NCBI GenBank assembly: GCA_963773765.1
Contig: CAVZCC010000001.1
Span: 1,054,001 to 1,118,000 of the forward strand
Length of the DNA stretch: 64,000 bases
Reading direction: 5' to 3'
Origin: CAVZCC01 sp963773765
GTDB lineage: Bacteria > Actinomycetota > Acidimicrobiia > Acidimicrobiales > Microtrichaceae
Part shown: piece by piece, positions 24,783 through 33,764 of the stretch
How positions within the stretch are numbered: the first letter of the stretch is position 1
Layout of the letters: each line of letters starts with the position of its first letter
The notes under the pieces: model-generated
What the model was told of the DNA's origin: nothing
Databases searched by the model: none
What the model saw: the letters and a program-made list of their open reading frames with translations, nothing else
Program-made: the position numbers and the translations under genes

Positions 24783-25586
24783 TCAGGCCCGTCCGTGGCC
24801 CTGGTTGAACACCGGCGGCCGCTTCTCCAGGAACGCCCGCATCCCCTCCTCGGCGTCGGCAGTGCCCAGGGTCGCCCGTACGCCACGGCGTTCGGCGGCG
24901 AGGAGCTCGTCCAGGGTCTTGTCCTCCGCATCGTGGAGCGACTCGAGCATGGCCCTGACCGCAGCCCGTGGCTGGGCCGCCAGCTCTGCGGCCAGGGCGA
25001 TCGCGCGATCCTTCAGTTCGGCCACCGGCCACACCTCATGGACCAGTCCGATCGCCAACGCCTCGGGTCCGGAGACCCGCTTGGCCCGCAGGATCATGTC
25101 GAGCGCACGGTCCCGGCCGATGCACCTGGCCAGACGGGCGCTCCCTCCCCACGCCGGCACCGTGCCCAGGTCCAACTCCGGCAACCCGATCCGTGCGCCC
25201 TCGGCGGCGGCCAGGCGAAAGGTGCACCCGAGCGGCAACTCCAGCCCTCCACCCAGGCAGTTGCCGAACAGCGTGGCGACCGAGGGCTTGCCCATGGACT
25301 CGATCCTCCCGATCAGCCGCAGTCTCTGGTCGAAGAAGGCGTCGAGGCCACCTGCCTCTCGCATCCCGGTCGCGAGTTCCTTGAGGTTCATGCCGACCGA
25401 GAAGTTGGCCGTCCCCTCGGCAGTGATGACGACGGCCCGGACGTCGTCGTCGGCCTCGATGTCAGCCACCACCTCCTCGAGCCGGCTGATGAAGGCCAGC
25501 GACATCCGGTTCAGCGGATCGTCGTTGATGGACACGACGGCAACCCCGTCATCACGTGTGGCGTGGAGAAGCGGCTCGGTGCTCAT
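24783..25586 (-). CDS. Enoyl-CoA hydratase/isomerase family protein
   Basis: 267 aa crotonase. Seen: DGVAVVSINDDPLNRMSLAF, the oxyanion-hole blocks NFSVGMNLKELA and LFGNCLGGGLELPLGCTFRLA, then a PELDLGTVPAWGGSARLARCIG block. The position of the second catalytic Glu is occupied by Asp/Thr-type residues (ELDLGTVPAWGG), so it may be an isomerase or other crotonase rather than a classical hydratase. C-terminal FLEKRPPVF is typical for actinobacterial crotonases. ATG 25586. Probably acts in fatty-acid or branched acid degradation. Confidence 0.85.
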   Translation of the reverse strand: MSTEPLLHATRDDGVAVVSINDDPLNRMSLAFISRLEEVVADIEADDDVRAVVITAEGTANFSVGMNLKELATGMREAGGLDAFFDQRLRLIGRIESMGKPSVATLFGNCLGGGLELPLGCTFRLAAAEGARIGLPELDLGTVPAWGGSARLARCIGRDRALDMILRAKRVSGPEALAIGLVHEVWPVAELKDRAIALAAELAAQPRAAVRAMLESLHDAEDKTLDELLAAERRGVRATLGTADAEEGMRAFLEKRPPVFNQGHGRA

Positions 25587-25650
25587 CGGGACATTCTGGC
25601 GGTGGCACGCCGGGGGTCGACGTCGACCACCCCGTCCGGGGACCCGACGT

Positions 25651-27060
25651 TCATGACAACTCGTCCAGGGCGGGGGCGAACCGGTCGGCCAGGGCCCACG
25701 GGTCCGCCAACAGTCCCGACGCCGCGTTCACCCCGATGTCCACGTGGTCGGCGTAGGTCAGCATCGTGACGGCCAGGCCCGACCCCTCGAACACCGCGCC
25801 CATCGGGTAGGCGTGGGTCACCGTCGCCCCGGCGAAGTACACCGGCACCGGGGGCCCGGGGATGGTGGACAGGACCAGGTTGTGCGGGGGCGGGACCAGG
25901 TCGGCCAGCCTGGCGCGCGAGATGACCTGGACCGACGCCGCCAGCACCGTCCCGTCCGCCACCTCGGCCCAGTCGGCCAGGAGCCCGCTGCCGAGCTGGC
26001 GATGCTCGGTCCGTGCGGCCCGGGCAGAGCGGCGCGTGGCTTCCAGGCAGTCGACCGGATCCTCCAGCTCGGTGTGGAGCCTGGTGAACATCACCGACAG
26101 GCGGTTGCCGTAGGACAGGCGGTCATCGGTGGAACGCACCGACACCGGGCACGATGCCATCAGCGGCTGGTCGGGCAGCGCCCCCTGGTCCACCAGGTGG
26201 TGGCGCAGGGCCCGGGCCGAGACGGCCAGGAGGGCCTCGTTCATGGTCAGCCCGGCACCTGCCCGCAGCCGCTCGAGCGCCCCCAGGTCCAGGGAGGCGA
26301 ACCCGGCCGACCGCCCCGCTGTCACCGCACCGGTGAACGGGACCGACGGCACCCGCAAGGGCGTCCCACCGACCGGGCCGTCGGTGCTGGCCCGACCCAG
26401 CGCCACGTCGGACACCGCCCCCGCCGTGCGCCCCAGCAGCGGGACCACACCGGCCAACGACCGGACCCGGTCCACCAGTGTGGCCACCAGGTCGTCGTCA
26501 CCCCCACCGGCATCGACCCCGACGACACCGCGCTCGCCGGCGTCGCTCCCCACTGCGGTGTCCCCCGGTTCGGGGTCGTCTGCCTCGGGGGCCAGGTCGA
26601 ACAGGGCATGGAGGTGCTCGATGCCGCCGACGCCGTCCATGGTGGCGTGGTGCACCCTGAGCACCAGCACCGGGCGGTCCGGGTCCGGCCCCTCCAGGAC
26701 GGTCAGGTGCCACAGGGGACGGGACCGGTCCAGGTGCTCGCCCAGCAGCTTCCCGACCGACCGCTCGAGGGCGTGGGGGGAGCGGTCCTCCACCACCCGG
26801 AAGTCCAGGTGTTGGTCGACGTCCGGGGGTCCGGTGTCGACCCAGTTCGGATGGTGCAGCCCGAGGGGTGATGCCCGCAGGGTGCGCCGGAACGGCTCCA
26901 CCAGGAGCGACCGTCGGGCGACGTGGCTGCGGATGCGCTCCCGGTCGAGCCCACCCGGCACCGCCGCGGCGTCCAGCACCGCGATGAACGCGATGTGCAT
27001 GGGCGTGGCGTGCGTCTCCATGTACAGGAAGGCGGCGTCCATGCCGCGCAGGCGCTCCAC
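25651..27060 (-). CDS. Wax ester synthase/diacylglycerol acyltransferase (WS/DGAT)
   Basis: 469 aa, the usual family length. Transfers acyl groups from acyl-CoA to fatty alcohols or diacylglycerol for storage lipid. The catalytic motif HHATMDG (HHxxxDG) is at residues 137-143; N-terminal MERLRGMDAAFLYMET and the C-terminal block LVLSTIPGPPVPVYFAGA (usual N[IV]xGP region) are typical. An acidic Gly/Asp-rich linker (about 158-190) separates the two CoA-acyltransferase lobes. Start at ATG 27060. In the same direction as the enoyl-CoA hydratase gene, 64 bases upstream of it. Confidence 0.9.
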   Translation of the reverse strand: MERLRGMDAAFLYMETHATPMHIAFIAVLDAAAVPGGLDRERIRSHVARRSLLVEPFRRTLRASPLGLHHPNWVDTGPPDVDQHLDFRVVEDRSPHALERSVGKLLGEHLDRSRPLWHLTVLEGPDPDRPVLVLRVHHATMDGVGGIEHLHALFDLAPEADDPEPGDTAVGSDAGERGVVGVDAGGGDDDLVATLVDRVRSLAGVVPLLGRTAGAVSDVALGRASTDGPVGGTPLRVPSVPFTGAVTAGRSAGFASLDLGALERLRAGAGLTMNEALLAVSARALRHHLVDQGALPDQPLMASCPVSVRSTDDRLSYGNRLSVMFTRLHTELEDPVDCLEATRRSARAARTEHRQLGSGLLADWAEVADGTVLAASVQVISRARLADLVPPPHNLVLSTIPGPPVPVYFAGATVTHAYPMGAVFEGSGLAVTMLTYADHVDIGVNAASGLLADPWALADRFAPALDELS

Positions 27061-27097
27061 GCCCGCATCCTCCCATGCCCGGGAGGATGCCGATGGC

Positions 27098-27280
27098 TCA
27101 GGCCGGGACCAACTCGTACTGCTCGGCCAGGAAGTCGGCCTCGGCCCGGACCTCGGCCCGGGGGCCGTCCACCTGGATGACGAAGCGCTCGCCAGAGCCG
27201 TCCTCGGTGACGATCTCCAGTCGGGCCGTCCCGGTGGGCGACTCCTCGACCTTCAGCTCGACTGCTCGTGTGTTCGGCAT
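27098..27280 (-). CDS. Small conserved-looking hypothetical protein
   Basis: 60 aa from ATG 27280, beta-strand rich: VELKVEESPTGTARLEIVTE, FVIQVDGPRAEV, then a helix ADFLAEQYEL. No Cys, no signal peptide. High G/C third positions support coding. Could be a small binding domain or a housekeeping protein; family not recognised. Immediately upstream of WS/DGAT (37 bases apart), same strand. Confidence 0.5.
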   Translation of the reverse strand: MPNTRAVELKVEESPTGTARLEIVTEDGSGERFVIQVDGPRAEVRAEADFLAEQYELVPA

Positions 27281-27459
27281 GATCCGGACCCCCAGTTTGA
27301 CCTGCTCGACTGACCTGTCGGCCAGAGCGGGCGAACCCGCTGGCTTCCATGGGACCCCATGACCACCCAGAGTGACATGGGTGTTTTCCCCAGGCCCCGG
27401 TCGGGCGTGGTCCGTCGGGCCCAGACCCGGTCCGGGGCGCTCCCGGCGGTCCCGTGCGG

Positions 27460-28440
27460 TCAGGGGTCGCAGGTGACCTCGCCGGGGTCCTTGTCCTCCC
27501 GCCGGCCCAGGTAGGCGGGGTGGCGGAGACGGCGGTCCGTCGTCCACTCACCGAAGGCGACCTGGACCACCAGCCGGGGCTCCACCCAGTGAGCGGTGGT
27601 ACCGGTCGGCGGCGGCGGGCGGGTCCCGAACGGGCAGGACGTCACCGCCAGGCCGTCCAGCAGGACCCGGAGGCGGGCCAGGTCGTCGCCGGTGAAGCCG
27701 GTCCCCACGTTGCCGACCCAGTGCAGGGCGCCGTCCCGGTGACAGCCGAGGACCAGCGACCCGATCGCCCCGGCCCGGGCGCCGGAGCCGCCCATCCAGC
27801 CCGCGACCACGAACTCCTGCTCCTGGCGGACCTTGACCTTGCGCCACCGGGCGGAGCGCCCGCCCGGCTCGTAGGCGCTGTCTGGCCGCTTGGCCACGAT
27901 CCCCTCCAGGCCCTGGCGCCGGGCCGCCTCCAGCAGCTCCGCTCCCCCGTCCTGGAACGACGGCGGCACCTGGACCGACGGTCCCGGCGCCACCACCGAC
28001 TCCAGCAGGGACCGCCGATCCCGGTACGGCAACGGCCAGGTGTCGCGGCCGTCCAGGTGGAGCAGGTCGAAGGCGACGAACACCACCGGGGTGGACCGGG
28101 CGCGCTCGGTCGCCTCCCGCCGGTCCGGAACGTGCATGCGTCGCTGCAGGAGGGAGAAGCTCGGCACGCCGCGGTCGTCGAACGCCACCGCCTCACCGTC
28201 CAGGACCGCGTCGCGGCCGCCCACTGCGGCGGCCAGGGCGTCGAGTTCGGGGAACGACGCCGTGATGTCGGCCCCGCTCGCGCTGCGCAGGGTCACGATC
28301 CCGTCGACCACCTCGGCCAGGACCCTCATGCCGTCCCACTTGACCTCGAAGTCCCAGCCCGACCCGTCCGGGGGCAGGTCGCCGGCCACCGCCTTCATGG
28401 GTCGGAACGATGCCGGCAACGGTCGGGACGCCTCGTGCAC
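27460..28440 (-). CDS. ATP-dependent DNA ligase (LigC/LigD ligase-domain type)
   Basis: 326 aa. Motif I EVKWDGMR with the adenylated Lys34; VLDGEAVAFDD (motif III region); LEGIVAKRPDSAYEPG (motif IV) and RWRKVKVRQEQEFVV (motif V). The C-terminal OB-fold has GSLVLGCHRDGALHWVGNVG and the FGEWTTDRRLRHPAYLGRREDK ending shared with ligase domains of NHEJ ligases. The polymerase and phosphoesterase domains of full LigD are absent and no ku gene is in the window, so a role in NHEJ or gap repair is family-based inference. ATG 28440; divergent from the MFS gene. Confidence 0.9.
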   Translation of the reverse strand: MHEASRPLPASFRPMKAVAGDLPPDGSGWDFEVKWDGMRVLAEVVDGIVTLRSASGADITASFPELDALAAAVGGRDAVLDGEAVAFDDRGVPSFSLLQRRMHVPDRREATERARSTPVVFVAFDLLHLDGRDTWPLPYRDRRSLLESVVAPGPSVQVPPSFQDGGAELLEAARRQGLEGIVAKRPDSAYEPGGRSARWRKVKVRQEQEFVVAGWMGGSGARAGAIGSLVLGCHRDGALHWVGNVGTGFTGDDLARLRVLLDGLAVTSCPFGTRPPPPTGTTAHWVEPRLVVQVAFGEWTTDRRLRHPAYLGRREDKDPGEVTCDP

Positions 28441-28490
28441 CGGTCCATCGTCGCAGGTGGCCGGCGCGGTCCTTGGTCACACGACTTCCG

Positions 28491-28504
28491 AGACACGGCC
28501 GTCT
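28491..28504. promoter_or_regulatory. Operator-like dyad 1 upstream of the MFS-tetR operon
   Basis: AGAC-ACGGCC-GTCT. With flanks the half-sites are TTCCGAGAC and, on the other strand, TTCGCAGAC (7 of 9 equal). Shares the AGAC-N6-GTCT core with the dyad 34 bases downstream. Lies in the ligase/MFS divergent region; likely bound by the adjacent TetR regulator. Confidence 0.5.
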
Positions 28505-28524
28505 GCGAAATACTGGACATTCCC

Positions 28525-28538
28525 AGACGCAGACGTCT
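28525..28538. promoter_or_regulatory. Operator-like dyad 2 upstream of the MFS-tetR operon
   Basis: AGAC-GCAGAC-GTCT, flanked as TTCCCAGAC and (other strand) TTACGAGAC. Centre is 34 bases, about three helical turns, from dyad 1; the AT-rich GAAATACTGG between them could be a -10 region. 51 bases before the MFS GTG. Confidence 0.5.
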
Positions 28539-28589
28539 CGTAATTCGACCGGAGCCCGACACCTCCGGCGCCCCGACAGGAGCCCGACC

Positions 28590-30185
28590 GTGACCCCCGA
28601 ACTGGCCTACAAACGACGGTGGTGGATCCTGCTGGTCCTGTGCCTGTCCCTGGTCGTGATCACCCTGGACAACACCATCCTCAACGTGGCCCTCCCCACG
28701 CTGGTGCGGGACCTGGACGCCTCCAACAGCCAGCTCCAGTGGATCGTCGACGGCTACACCCTGGTGTTCGCCGGGCTCCTCCTGACCGCCGGCAGCCTGG
28801 GGGACCGGTTCGGCCGCAAGGGCGCCCTGCAGGTGGGCCTGGTGGTCTTCGCCCTGGGCTCGGGCCTGTCCGCCCTGGCCCAGGACCCCAACCAGCTCAT
28901 CGCCACCCGGGCCCTCATGGGCGTGGGTGGCGCGTTCATCATGCCCGCCACGCTGTCCATCCTGACCAACGTGTTCCCGGCCGAGGAACGGGGCCGGGCC
29001 ATCGGCGTCTGGGCCGGCGTGTCCGGCCTGGGCGTGGCCCTCGGCCCACTGGTGGGCGGGTTCCTGGTGGACAACTTCGGCTGGCACGAGGTCTTCACCG
29101 TCAACCTGCCCATCGTGGCCATCGCCCTCATCGCCGGGGCGTTCCTCATCCCCTCGTCCAAGGACCCCGCCGCCCCCAAGCTGGACCTCCCCGGCGCGGC
29201 CCTGTCCATCGCCGGGTTGGGCACGCTGGTCTACGCCCTGATCGAGGCACCGCAGTCCGGCTGGACCGATCCCACCATCCTGGGGGCGCTGGGTGCGGGG
29301 GTGGTCCTGCTGGCGCTGTTCGCGCTGCGCGAGCTGCACACCGACCACCCCATGCTGGACGTCACGTTCTTCCGCAACCCCCGATTCACCGCGGCCAGCT
29401 CGGCCATCACCCTGGTCTTCTTCGCCATGTTCGGCTACTCGTTCCTCCTCACCCAGTACTTCCAGTTCGTGCTCGGCTACAGCGCGTCGGAGGCCGGGGT
29501 CCGCATGCTCCCGCTGGCCCTCACCATGATGGTGGTGGCCCCCACCTCCAGCCGGATCGTGGAGAAGGTGGGGACCAAGGTCGTGGTGTTCACCGGGCTG
29601 GCGCTGGTCTCGGTCAGCCTCCTGTTGCAGGTCGGCCTCCAGGCCGACAGCCCCTACGGCCAGGTGGTGTGGCGCATGATGCTGCTGGCCCTGGGCATGG
29701 GGCTGACCATGGCCCCCGCCACGGAGTCGATCATGGGGTCCCTGCCGCTGGCCAAGGCCGGCGTCGGCTCCGCCATGAACGACACGACGCGCCAGGTGGG
29801 TGGCGCGCTGGGCGTCGCCATCATCGGCAGCGTGCTGTCGTCGGTGTACGGCTCCCGCATCACCGAGGCACTCACCGGACGGCTCCCCGATGCCGCGGTG
29901 GAGGCGGCCCGCGCCAGCCTGGGTGGCGCGCTGGCCGTGGCCGACCAGGCCGGTCCCGCCGGCGAGGGCATCGCCACCCTGGCCCGCACGTCGTTCGTGG
30001 AGGCCATGCACGGCGGCGCCATCGTGGCCGCAGTGGCCGCCGGCCTCGGCGCCGTGGTGGTCCTGGTCTTCCTGCCCGCCCACGCCCGGCCCGCCGATGA
30101 GGAGCACCAGCACGAGGAGTACGTGGAAGAGTTGGCCGAGGCCGCGGCCCACGGCGAGCGGCTGGAACCGATCACTCCGTCATGA
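28590..30185 (+). CDS. MFS drug transporter, DHA2 (14-TM) family
   Basis: 531 aa. Proton-driven multidrug-type exporter. Motifs: VVITLDNTILNVALPTLVRDL (motif C-like/DHA2 N-terminus), GSLGDRFGRKGAL (MFS motif A), ATRALMGVGGAFIMPATLSIL, and GVWAGVSGLGVALGPLVGG (motif C, antiporters). About 14 hydrophobic segments. GTG start at 28590 with ACAGGAG ahead, giving TPELAYKRRWWILL. His/Glu-rich cytoplasmic C-terminus. Stop overlaps the start of the tetR gene (ATGA 30182-30185); the pair forms one operon with probable self-regulation. Confidence 0.92.
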   Translation: MTPELAYKRRWWILLVLCLSLVVITLDNTILNVALPTLVRDLDASNSQLQWIVDGYTLVFAGLLLTAGSLGDRFGRKGALQVGLVVFALGSGLSALAQDPNQLIATRALMGVGGAFIMPATLSILTNVFPAEERGRAIGVWAGVSGLGVALGPLVGGFLVDNFGWHEVFTVNLPIVAIALIAGAFLIPSSKDPAAPKLDLPGAALSIAGLGTLVYALIEAPQSGWTDPTILGALGAGVVLLALFALRELHTDHPMLDVTFFRNPRFTAASSAITLVFFAMFGYSFLLTQYFQFVLGYSASEAGVRMLPLALTMMVVAPTSSRIVEKVGTKVVVFTGLALVSVSLLLQVGLQADSPYGQVVWRMMLLALGMGLTMAPATESIMGSLPLAKAGVGSAMNDTTRQVGGALGVAIIGSVLSSVYGSRITEALTGRLPDAAVEAARASLGGALAVADQAGPAGEGIATLARTSFVEAMHGGAIVAAVAAGLGAVVVLVFLPAHARPADEEHQHEEYVEELAEAAAHGERLEPITPS

Positions 30186-30853
30186 CCGCAGCCGCAACGC
30201 CCACCTCCCCCACCACGGACGCCACGCCCGCCGCCGGCGCACCCGGCCACGGAGCTCCGGGCCGCACCCGTGGGCGGCCCCGTGACCCGCAGGTGGACCA
30301 GGCCATCCTGGGGGCCGTGGTGGGCATCCTGAGCGAGCAGGGGTTCGATGCCCTCACCATGGACGCGGTGGCGGGCCGGGCCGGGGTGGCCAAGGCCAGC
30401 GTCTACCGCCGCTACGCCAACCGGGTGGAGCTGCTCGAGGCCGCGTGCGTCGCGTTCACGCCCGCGCCCCCCGCGCCACCGGACACCGGCTCGGTGCGGG
30501 AGGACCTCATCCGGCTGGGCACCTCCCTGGTGCAGACCCTGGGCCGGACCGACACGGGACGGCTGTTCCCCGCCATGCTGGGCGCCGCTGCGGCCCACCC
30601 CGAGGTCCGGGAGGCACTGGGGCGCTTCACCTCGTCCCGGCGCTCACCCTCCCTGGAGGCGATCCGGCGCGGAGTGGCCCGCGGCGAACTCGGCCCCCGC
30701 ACCGATCCCGACCTGGTGGCGGACCTGCTGTCGGGGTCCATCGTCTACCGGGTCCTGGTCCGGGGCGGCCGGGTCGGCCCCCGCGGGGTGGAGCAGATCG
30801 TCGACACCATCCTCGGCGGGGCCGCCCTGGGCCCTGGTGAGGAACAGGGCTAG
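30182..30853 (+). CDS. TetR/AcrR-family transcriptional regulator
   Basis: 223 aa. N-terminal 35 residues are Ala/Pro/Thr-rich and disordered; then the HTH: GRPRDPQVDQAILGAVVGIL followed by TMDAVAGRAGVAKASVYRRYANRVELLEAAC. The C-terminal ligand domain (TetR_C_11/16-like, SVREDLIRLGTSLVQTLG onward) ends with a dimerisation-type GVEQIVDTIL. Translationally coupled to the MFS pump, which it most likely represses through the AGAC-N6-GTCT dyads. Confidence 0.9.
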   Translation: MTAAATPTSPTTDATPAAGAPGHGAPGRTRGRPRDPQVDQAILGAVVGILSEQGFDALTMDAVAGRAGVAKASVYRRYANRVELLEAACVAFTPAPPAPPDTGSVREDLIRLGTSLVQTLGRTDTGRLFPAMLGAAAAHPEVREALGRFTSSRRSPSLEAIRRGVARGELGPRTDPDLVADLLSGSIVYRVLVRGGRVGPRGVEQIVDTILGGAALGPGEEQG

Positions 30854-30869
30854 CGCCGGACCCTCTCGC

Positions 30870-31082
30870 TCAGGCCTGCCGCGGAACCGGCCGGTCGCTC
30901 CGCCTCCGTCTGCGGAAGCGGACCACACCGTCGTTGTCGGCATCGAGCAGGTCGGTCACACGGATCGTGGTCTCCACCACGGCCAGGCCCGGGATCCTGC
31001 TCCGCCGGCGCACGGTCCAGCGCTCCAGCACCAGGCGCTCGGACCCAGTCACGGTGCAGGTCCGGGCCCGCTCGATCGCCAT
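30870..31082 (-). CDS. Small hypothetical basic protein
   Basis: 70 aa from ATG 31082. High G/C third positions. Composition is rich in Arg and Val/Thr, with TVRRRSRIPGLAVVETTIRV and a C-terminal Arg cluster FRRRRRSDRP. The motif DLLDADNDGVVRF resembles a calcium-binding EF-hand-like loop (DADNDG) but there is only one and no helix pair. Family not recognised. Convergent with tetR (17 bases apart), divergent from pcm. Confidence 0.45.
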   Translation of the reverse strand: MAIERARTCTVTGSERLVLERWTVRRRSRIPGLAVVETTIRVTDLLDADNDGVVRFRRRRRSDRPVPRQA

Positions 31083-31212
31083 GGCCCGACCATCCCCGGA
31101 CCTCCTCTGCCCCGGGCCAAGGCCACCTCAGGATCTGCTCACGATCCATGCCGGCGGCCACGGCCGGCGCCGGAGGGCGACAGGGCCGGCCCCGCGGCGC
31201 GATCCTTGAGGT

Positions 31213-31863
31213 GTGAAGGACACCTGGGCACAGCGGCGGGCACGGATGGTGCGGGACCAACGGCGCCGGGGCGACGTCGCCGACCCCAGGGTGCTGGACG
31301 CCATGGGGTCCGTTCCGCGGGAGGAGTTCGTCCCGGCCCCCGTGCGCCACGAGGCCTACACCGAACGTGCCCTCCCCATCAGCGCGGGCCAGACCATCTC
31401 CCAGCCGGTCATGGTGGCGATCATGACCGAGGCCCTCCGCCTGGGCCCGGGCGACCGGGTCCTGGAGATCGGCACCGGCTCCGGCTACCAGGCCGCGGTG
31501 CTGCGCCGGTTGGTCGACCACGTCATCACCGTCGAGCGCATCGACACCCTGGCCGACGAGGCCCGGGCGACGCTGGAGCGGCTGGGCATCGACGGCGTGG
31601 AGGTGCACTGCGCCGACGGGACGCTGGGCTGGCCCGCGGGCGCCCCCTACGACGCCATCGTGGTGACGGCCGGGGCCCCGCACCTGCCCGGCACCCTCCT
31701 GGACCAGTTGGCCCCCGGTGGCCGGCTGGTGGTCCCGGTCGGCCACCGCGGGAACGAGCGACTGGTGCGGGTCACCATGACCGACGACGGTCCCGTGCAG
31801 GACGACCTGGGTGCGGTGGCGTTCGTGCCCCTCATCGGGAACGAGGGCTGGCAGGCCGACTGA
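31213..31863 (+). CDS. pcm: Protein-L-isoaspartate O-methyltransferase
   Basis: 216 aa. SAM-dependent repair enzyme that methylates isoaspartate residues in damaged proteins. Motifs: VPREEFVP, AYTERALPISAGQTISQPVMVA (substrate loop), DRVLEIGTGSGYQAAVL (SAM motif I), ITVERID (motif post I) and YDAIVVTAGAPHLP. GTG start at 31213 with weak TTGAGG upstream. Followed by a strong hairpin. Product would generate SAH for AhcY. Confidence 0.92.
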   Translation: MKDTWAQRRARMVRDQRRRGDVADPRVLDAMGSVPREEFVPAPVRHEAYTERALPISAGQTISQPVMVAIMTEALRLGPGDRVLEIGTGSGYQAAVLRRLVDHVITVERIDTLADEARATLERLGIDGVEVHCADGTLGWPAGAPYDAIVVTAGAPHLPGTLLDQLAPGGRLVVPVGHRGNERLVRVTMTDDGPVQDDLGAVAFVPLIGNEGWQAD

Positions 31864-31874
31864 CCCTCCGTTTC

Positions 31875-31914
31875 GTGATGCGAGCCGCGACCCAGAGGTC
31901 GCGGCTCGCATCAC
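31875..31914. terminator. Perfect 18-bp hairpin between convergent pcm and crotonase genes
   Basis: Stem GTGATGCGAGCCGCGACC (31875-31892) is the exact reverse complement of 31897-31914, with a four-base loop CAGA. No T-run. Sits between stops at 31863 and 31936, so it most likely stops both transcripts. Confidence 0.75.
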
Positions 31915-31935
31915 AGAAGCGGGGTTGGGGTGCCG

Positions 31936-32853
31936 TCAGTGGTCGAAGTCGGGCTGGTCCCACCACGGGTACCACTCGGGCAGGTCACCGGGGACCTGCA
32001 GGTGCCACGACGGCGGCCGCTTCTCGAAGAAGGCCGAGATGCCCTCACGGGCGTCCGCTCCCCCACCGGTGTGCTCCACCCCGGGTGAGTCCACCCGGTG
32101 GGCGCCCATGGGGTGGGCCTCGGTCAGCCCCTTCCAGAGCATCTGGCGGGTGAGCGCGGCCGACACCGGTGCGGCGTGCTCGGCGATCTCCCGGGCCAGG
32201 GCCTGGGCCGCCCCCAGCAACTCCTCCGGCTCGTGCACGCTGCGGACCAGGCCGGCGTCCAGCGCCTCCGACGCGGGGAACACCCGGGCCGTGTAGCACC
32301 ACTCCAACGCCTGCTGGATGCCCACCACCCGGGGCAGGAACCAGCTGGAGCAGGCCTCCGGGACGATGCCACGGGCCGCGAACACGAACCCGAACCGGGC
32401 CGTGGTGGATGCCAGACGGAGGTCCATGGGCAGGGTGATGGTGGCCCCCACCCCCACCGCGGCACCGTTGACCGCCGCGATCACGGGCTTGGTCAGGTCG
32501 AACAGCCGCAACGCCACCAGGCCGCCGGTGTCCCGGCGCCGGTCCAGCTCGCGTCGGGGAGCGCCGGCCGCGGCACCGGGGGTACCGGCAGCGACCGCAC
32601 CGGGCAGCGCGGAGGGGTCGAAGGTCTCCGCCCCGGAGGAGAGGTCCGCCCCCGCGCAGAAGGCGCGACCCTCGCCGGTGACCACCAGCGCCCGCACCTC
32701 CGGGTCCGCGTCCACGACGTCGAGCACGTCCAGCAGCTCCAGGCACATGCGCAGGGTGAACGCGTTCATGTGCTCGGGCCGGTCCAGCGTGACCGTGGCG
32801 ACCGGCCCCTCCACCTGGTACCGCAGGGAGCGGTAGGGGGCGCCGTCGGCCAT
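31936..32853 (-). CDS. Enoyl-CoA hydratase/isomerase family protein
   Basis: 305 aa crotonase. Seen: GPVATVTLDRPEHMNAFTL, GEGRAFCAGADLSSGAETFD (oxyanion hole 1), VIAAVNGAAVGVGATITLPMDLRLAS (oxyanion hole 2) and RGIVPEACSSWFLPRVVG, with Glu in the catalytic region and C-terminal ISAFFEKRPPSWHLQVP. An inserted Ala/Gly-rich loop (about 82-105) makes it longer than the usual 260 residues. ATG 32853 lies 7 bases after ftsX stop, so it is transcribed with ftsE-ftsX. Acyl-CoA substrate unknown. Confidence 0.88.
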   Translation of the reverse strand: MADGAPYRSLRYQVEGPVATVTLDRPEHMNAFTLRMCLELLDVLDVVDADPEVRALVVTGEGRAFCAGADLSSGAETFDPSALPGAVAAGTPGAAAGAPRRELDRRRDTGGLVALRLFDLTKPVIAAVNGAAVGVGATITLPMDLRLASTTARFGFVFAARGIVPEACSSWFLPRVVGIQQALEWCYTARVFPASEALDAGLVRSVHEPEELLGAAQALAREIAEHAAPVSAALTRQMLWKGLTEAHPMGAHRVDSPGVEHTGGGADAREGISAFFEKRPPSWHLQVPGDLPEWYPWWDQPDFDH

Positions 32854-32860
32854 GGGGCGG

Positions 32861-33757
32861 TCAGACCTTGAGGAAGCGACTGACGGCGATGCCGGAGCCG
32901 ATGGCACCGGTGAGCGCGCCCACCACGAAGATGATGCCGATGGCCTGCCACAGCTGGCCCGAGTCCCAGCGGATCTGGTTCAGCAGCTCGATGGAGGCCT
33001 GGTTCACGAAGTTCCGCTTCCACAGCGAGTCGAAACCCCACGCCCCGAGCGCGGCCAGGAGCGCGCCCAACAGGCCGTGCACCAGCCCCTCCACGATGAA
33101 CGGCAGTCGGATGAACCAGTTGCTGGCGCCCACCAGGCGCATGACCTCGATCTCCCGCCGGCGGGCGAACACGGCGGTGCGGATGGTGTTGAAGATCAAC
33201 AGGATGGAGGCGCCGATCAGCACGGCGCCCACGATGAGGACCCAGGTGTTCAGGGTGCTGACGGAGCGCTGGACCTGTCGGGCGTACTCCGCGGCGTACT
33301 CCACCCGGAGCACCCCCGGTTTGGACTGGTAGGCGTCCCCCAGGGAGGAGACGACCTCCGCGTCGGTGCTGGACGGCCGGATCCGGAAGCTCTGGGGCAG
33401 GTCCTCCGGCGTGATGGTGGAGATCAGGTCGGGCTGGTCCTTGAACAGCCGCTTGAACTCCTCGAAGGACCGGGCCCGGTCGTAGAACTCGACCTCCTTC
33501 ACCTGCGGGCTGTCGTCCAGCTCCTTGGTGATGGAGTCGATCTGCTCCTGGGTGGCGCCGGGGTTCATGTAGATGAACAGCTGCACGTCGGAGCGCAGGC
33601 CCAGGAAGCTGTTGTTGATGCCGGTGCCGATCAGGAAGCTGACCGCGACCATGGCGAGGGAGACCGCCACGGTGAGCACCGCGGCGAAGGTCAGGGTCAG
33701 GTTGCGGACGAGGTTGGACCCCGTCTCCTTCAGGATGTAGTCGAGACGTACGGCCAC
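32861..33757 (-). CDS. ftsX: Cell division protein FtsX (permease)
   Basis: 298 aa. Four-TM membrane partner of FtsE that regulates peptidoglycan hydrolases at the septum. One TM near residues 20-45, then an extracytoplasmic ECD domain (MNPGATQEQIDSITKELDDS onward, about 60-165), then three TMs including TWVLIVGAVLIGASILLIFNTI, and the typical ARRREIEVMRLVGASNWFIRLPFIVEG motif. GTG start at 33757, seven bases after the ftsE stop. Confidence 0.93.
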   Translation of the reverse strand: MAVRLDYILKETGSNLVRNLTLTFAAVLTVAVSLAMVAVSFLIGTGINNSFLGLRSDVQLFIYMNPGATQEQIDSITKELDDSPQVKEVEFYDRARSFEEFKRLFKDQPDLISTITPEDLPQSFRIRPSSTDAEVVSSLGDAYQSKPGVLRVEYAAEYARQVQRSVSTLNTWVLIVGAVLIGASILLIFNTIRTAVFARRREIEVMRLVGASNWFIRLPFIVEGLVHGLLGALLAALGAWGFDSLWKRNFVNQASIELLNQIRWDSGQLWQAIGIIFVVGALTGAIGSGIAVSRFLKV

Positions 33758-33764
33758 GCCGCCC

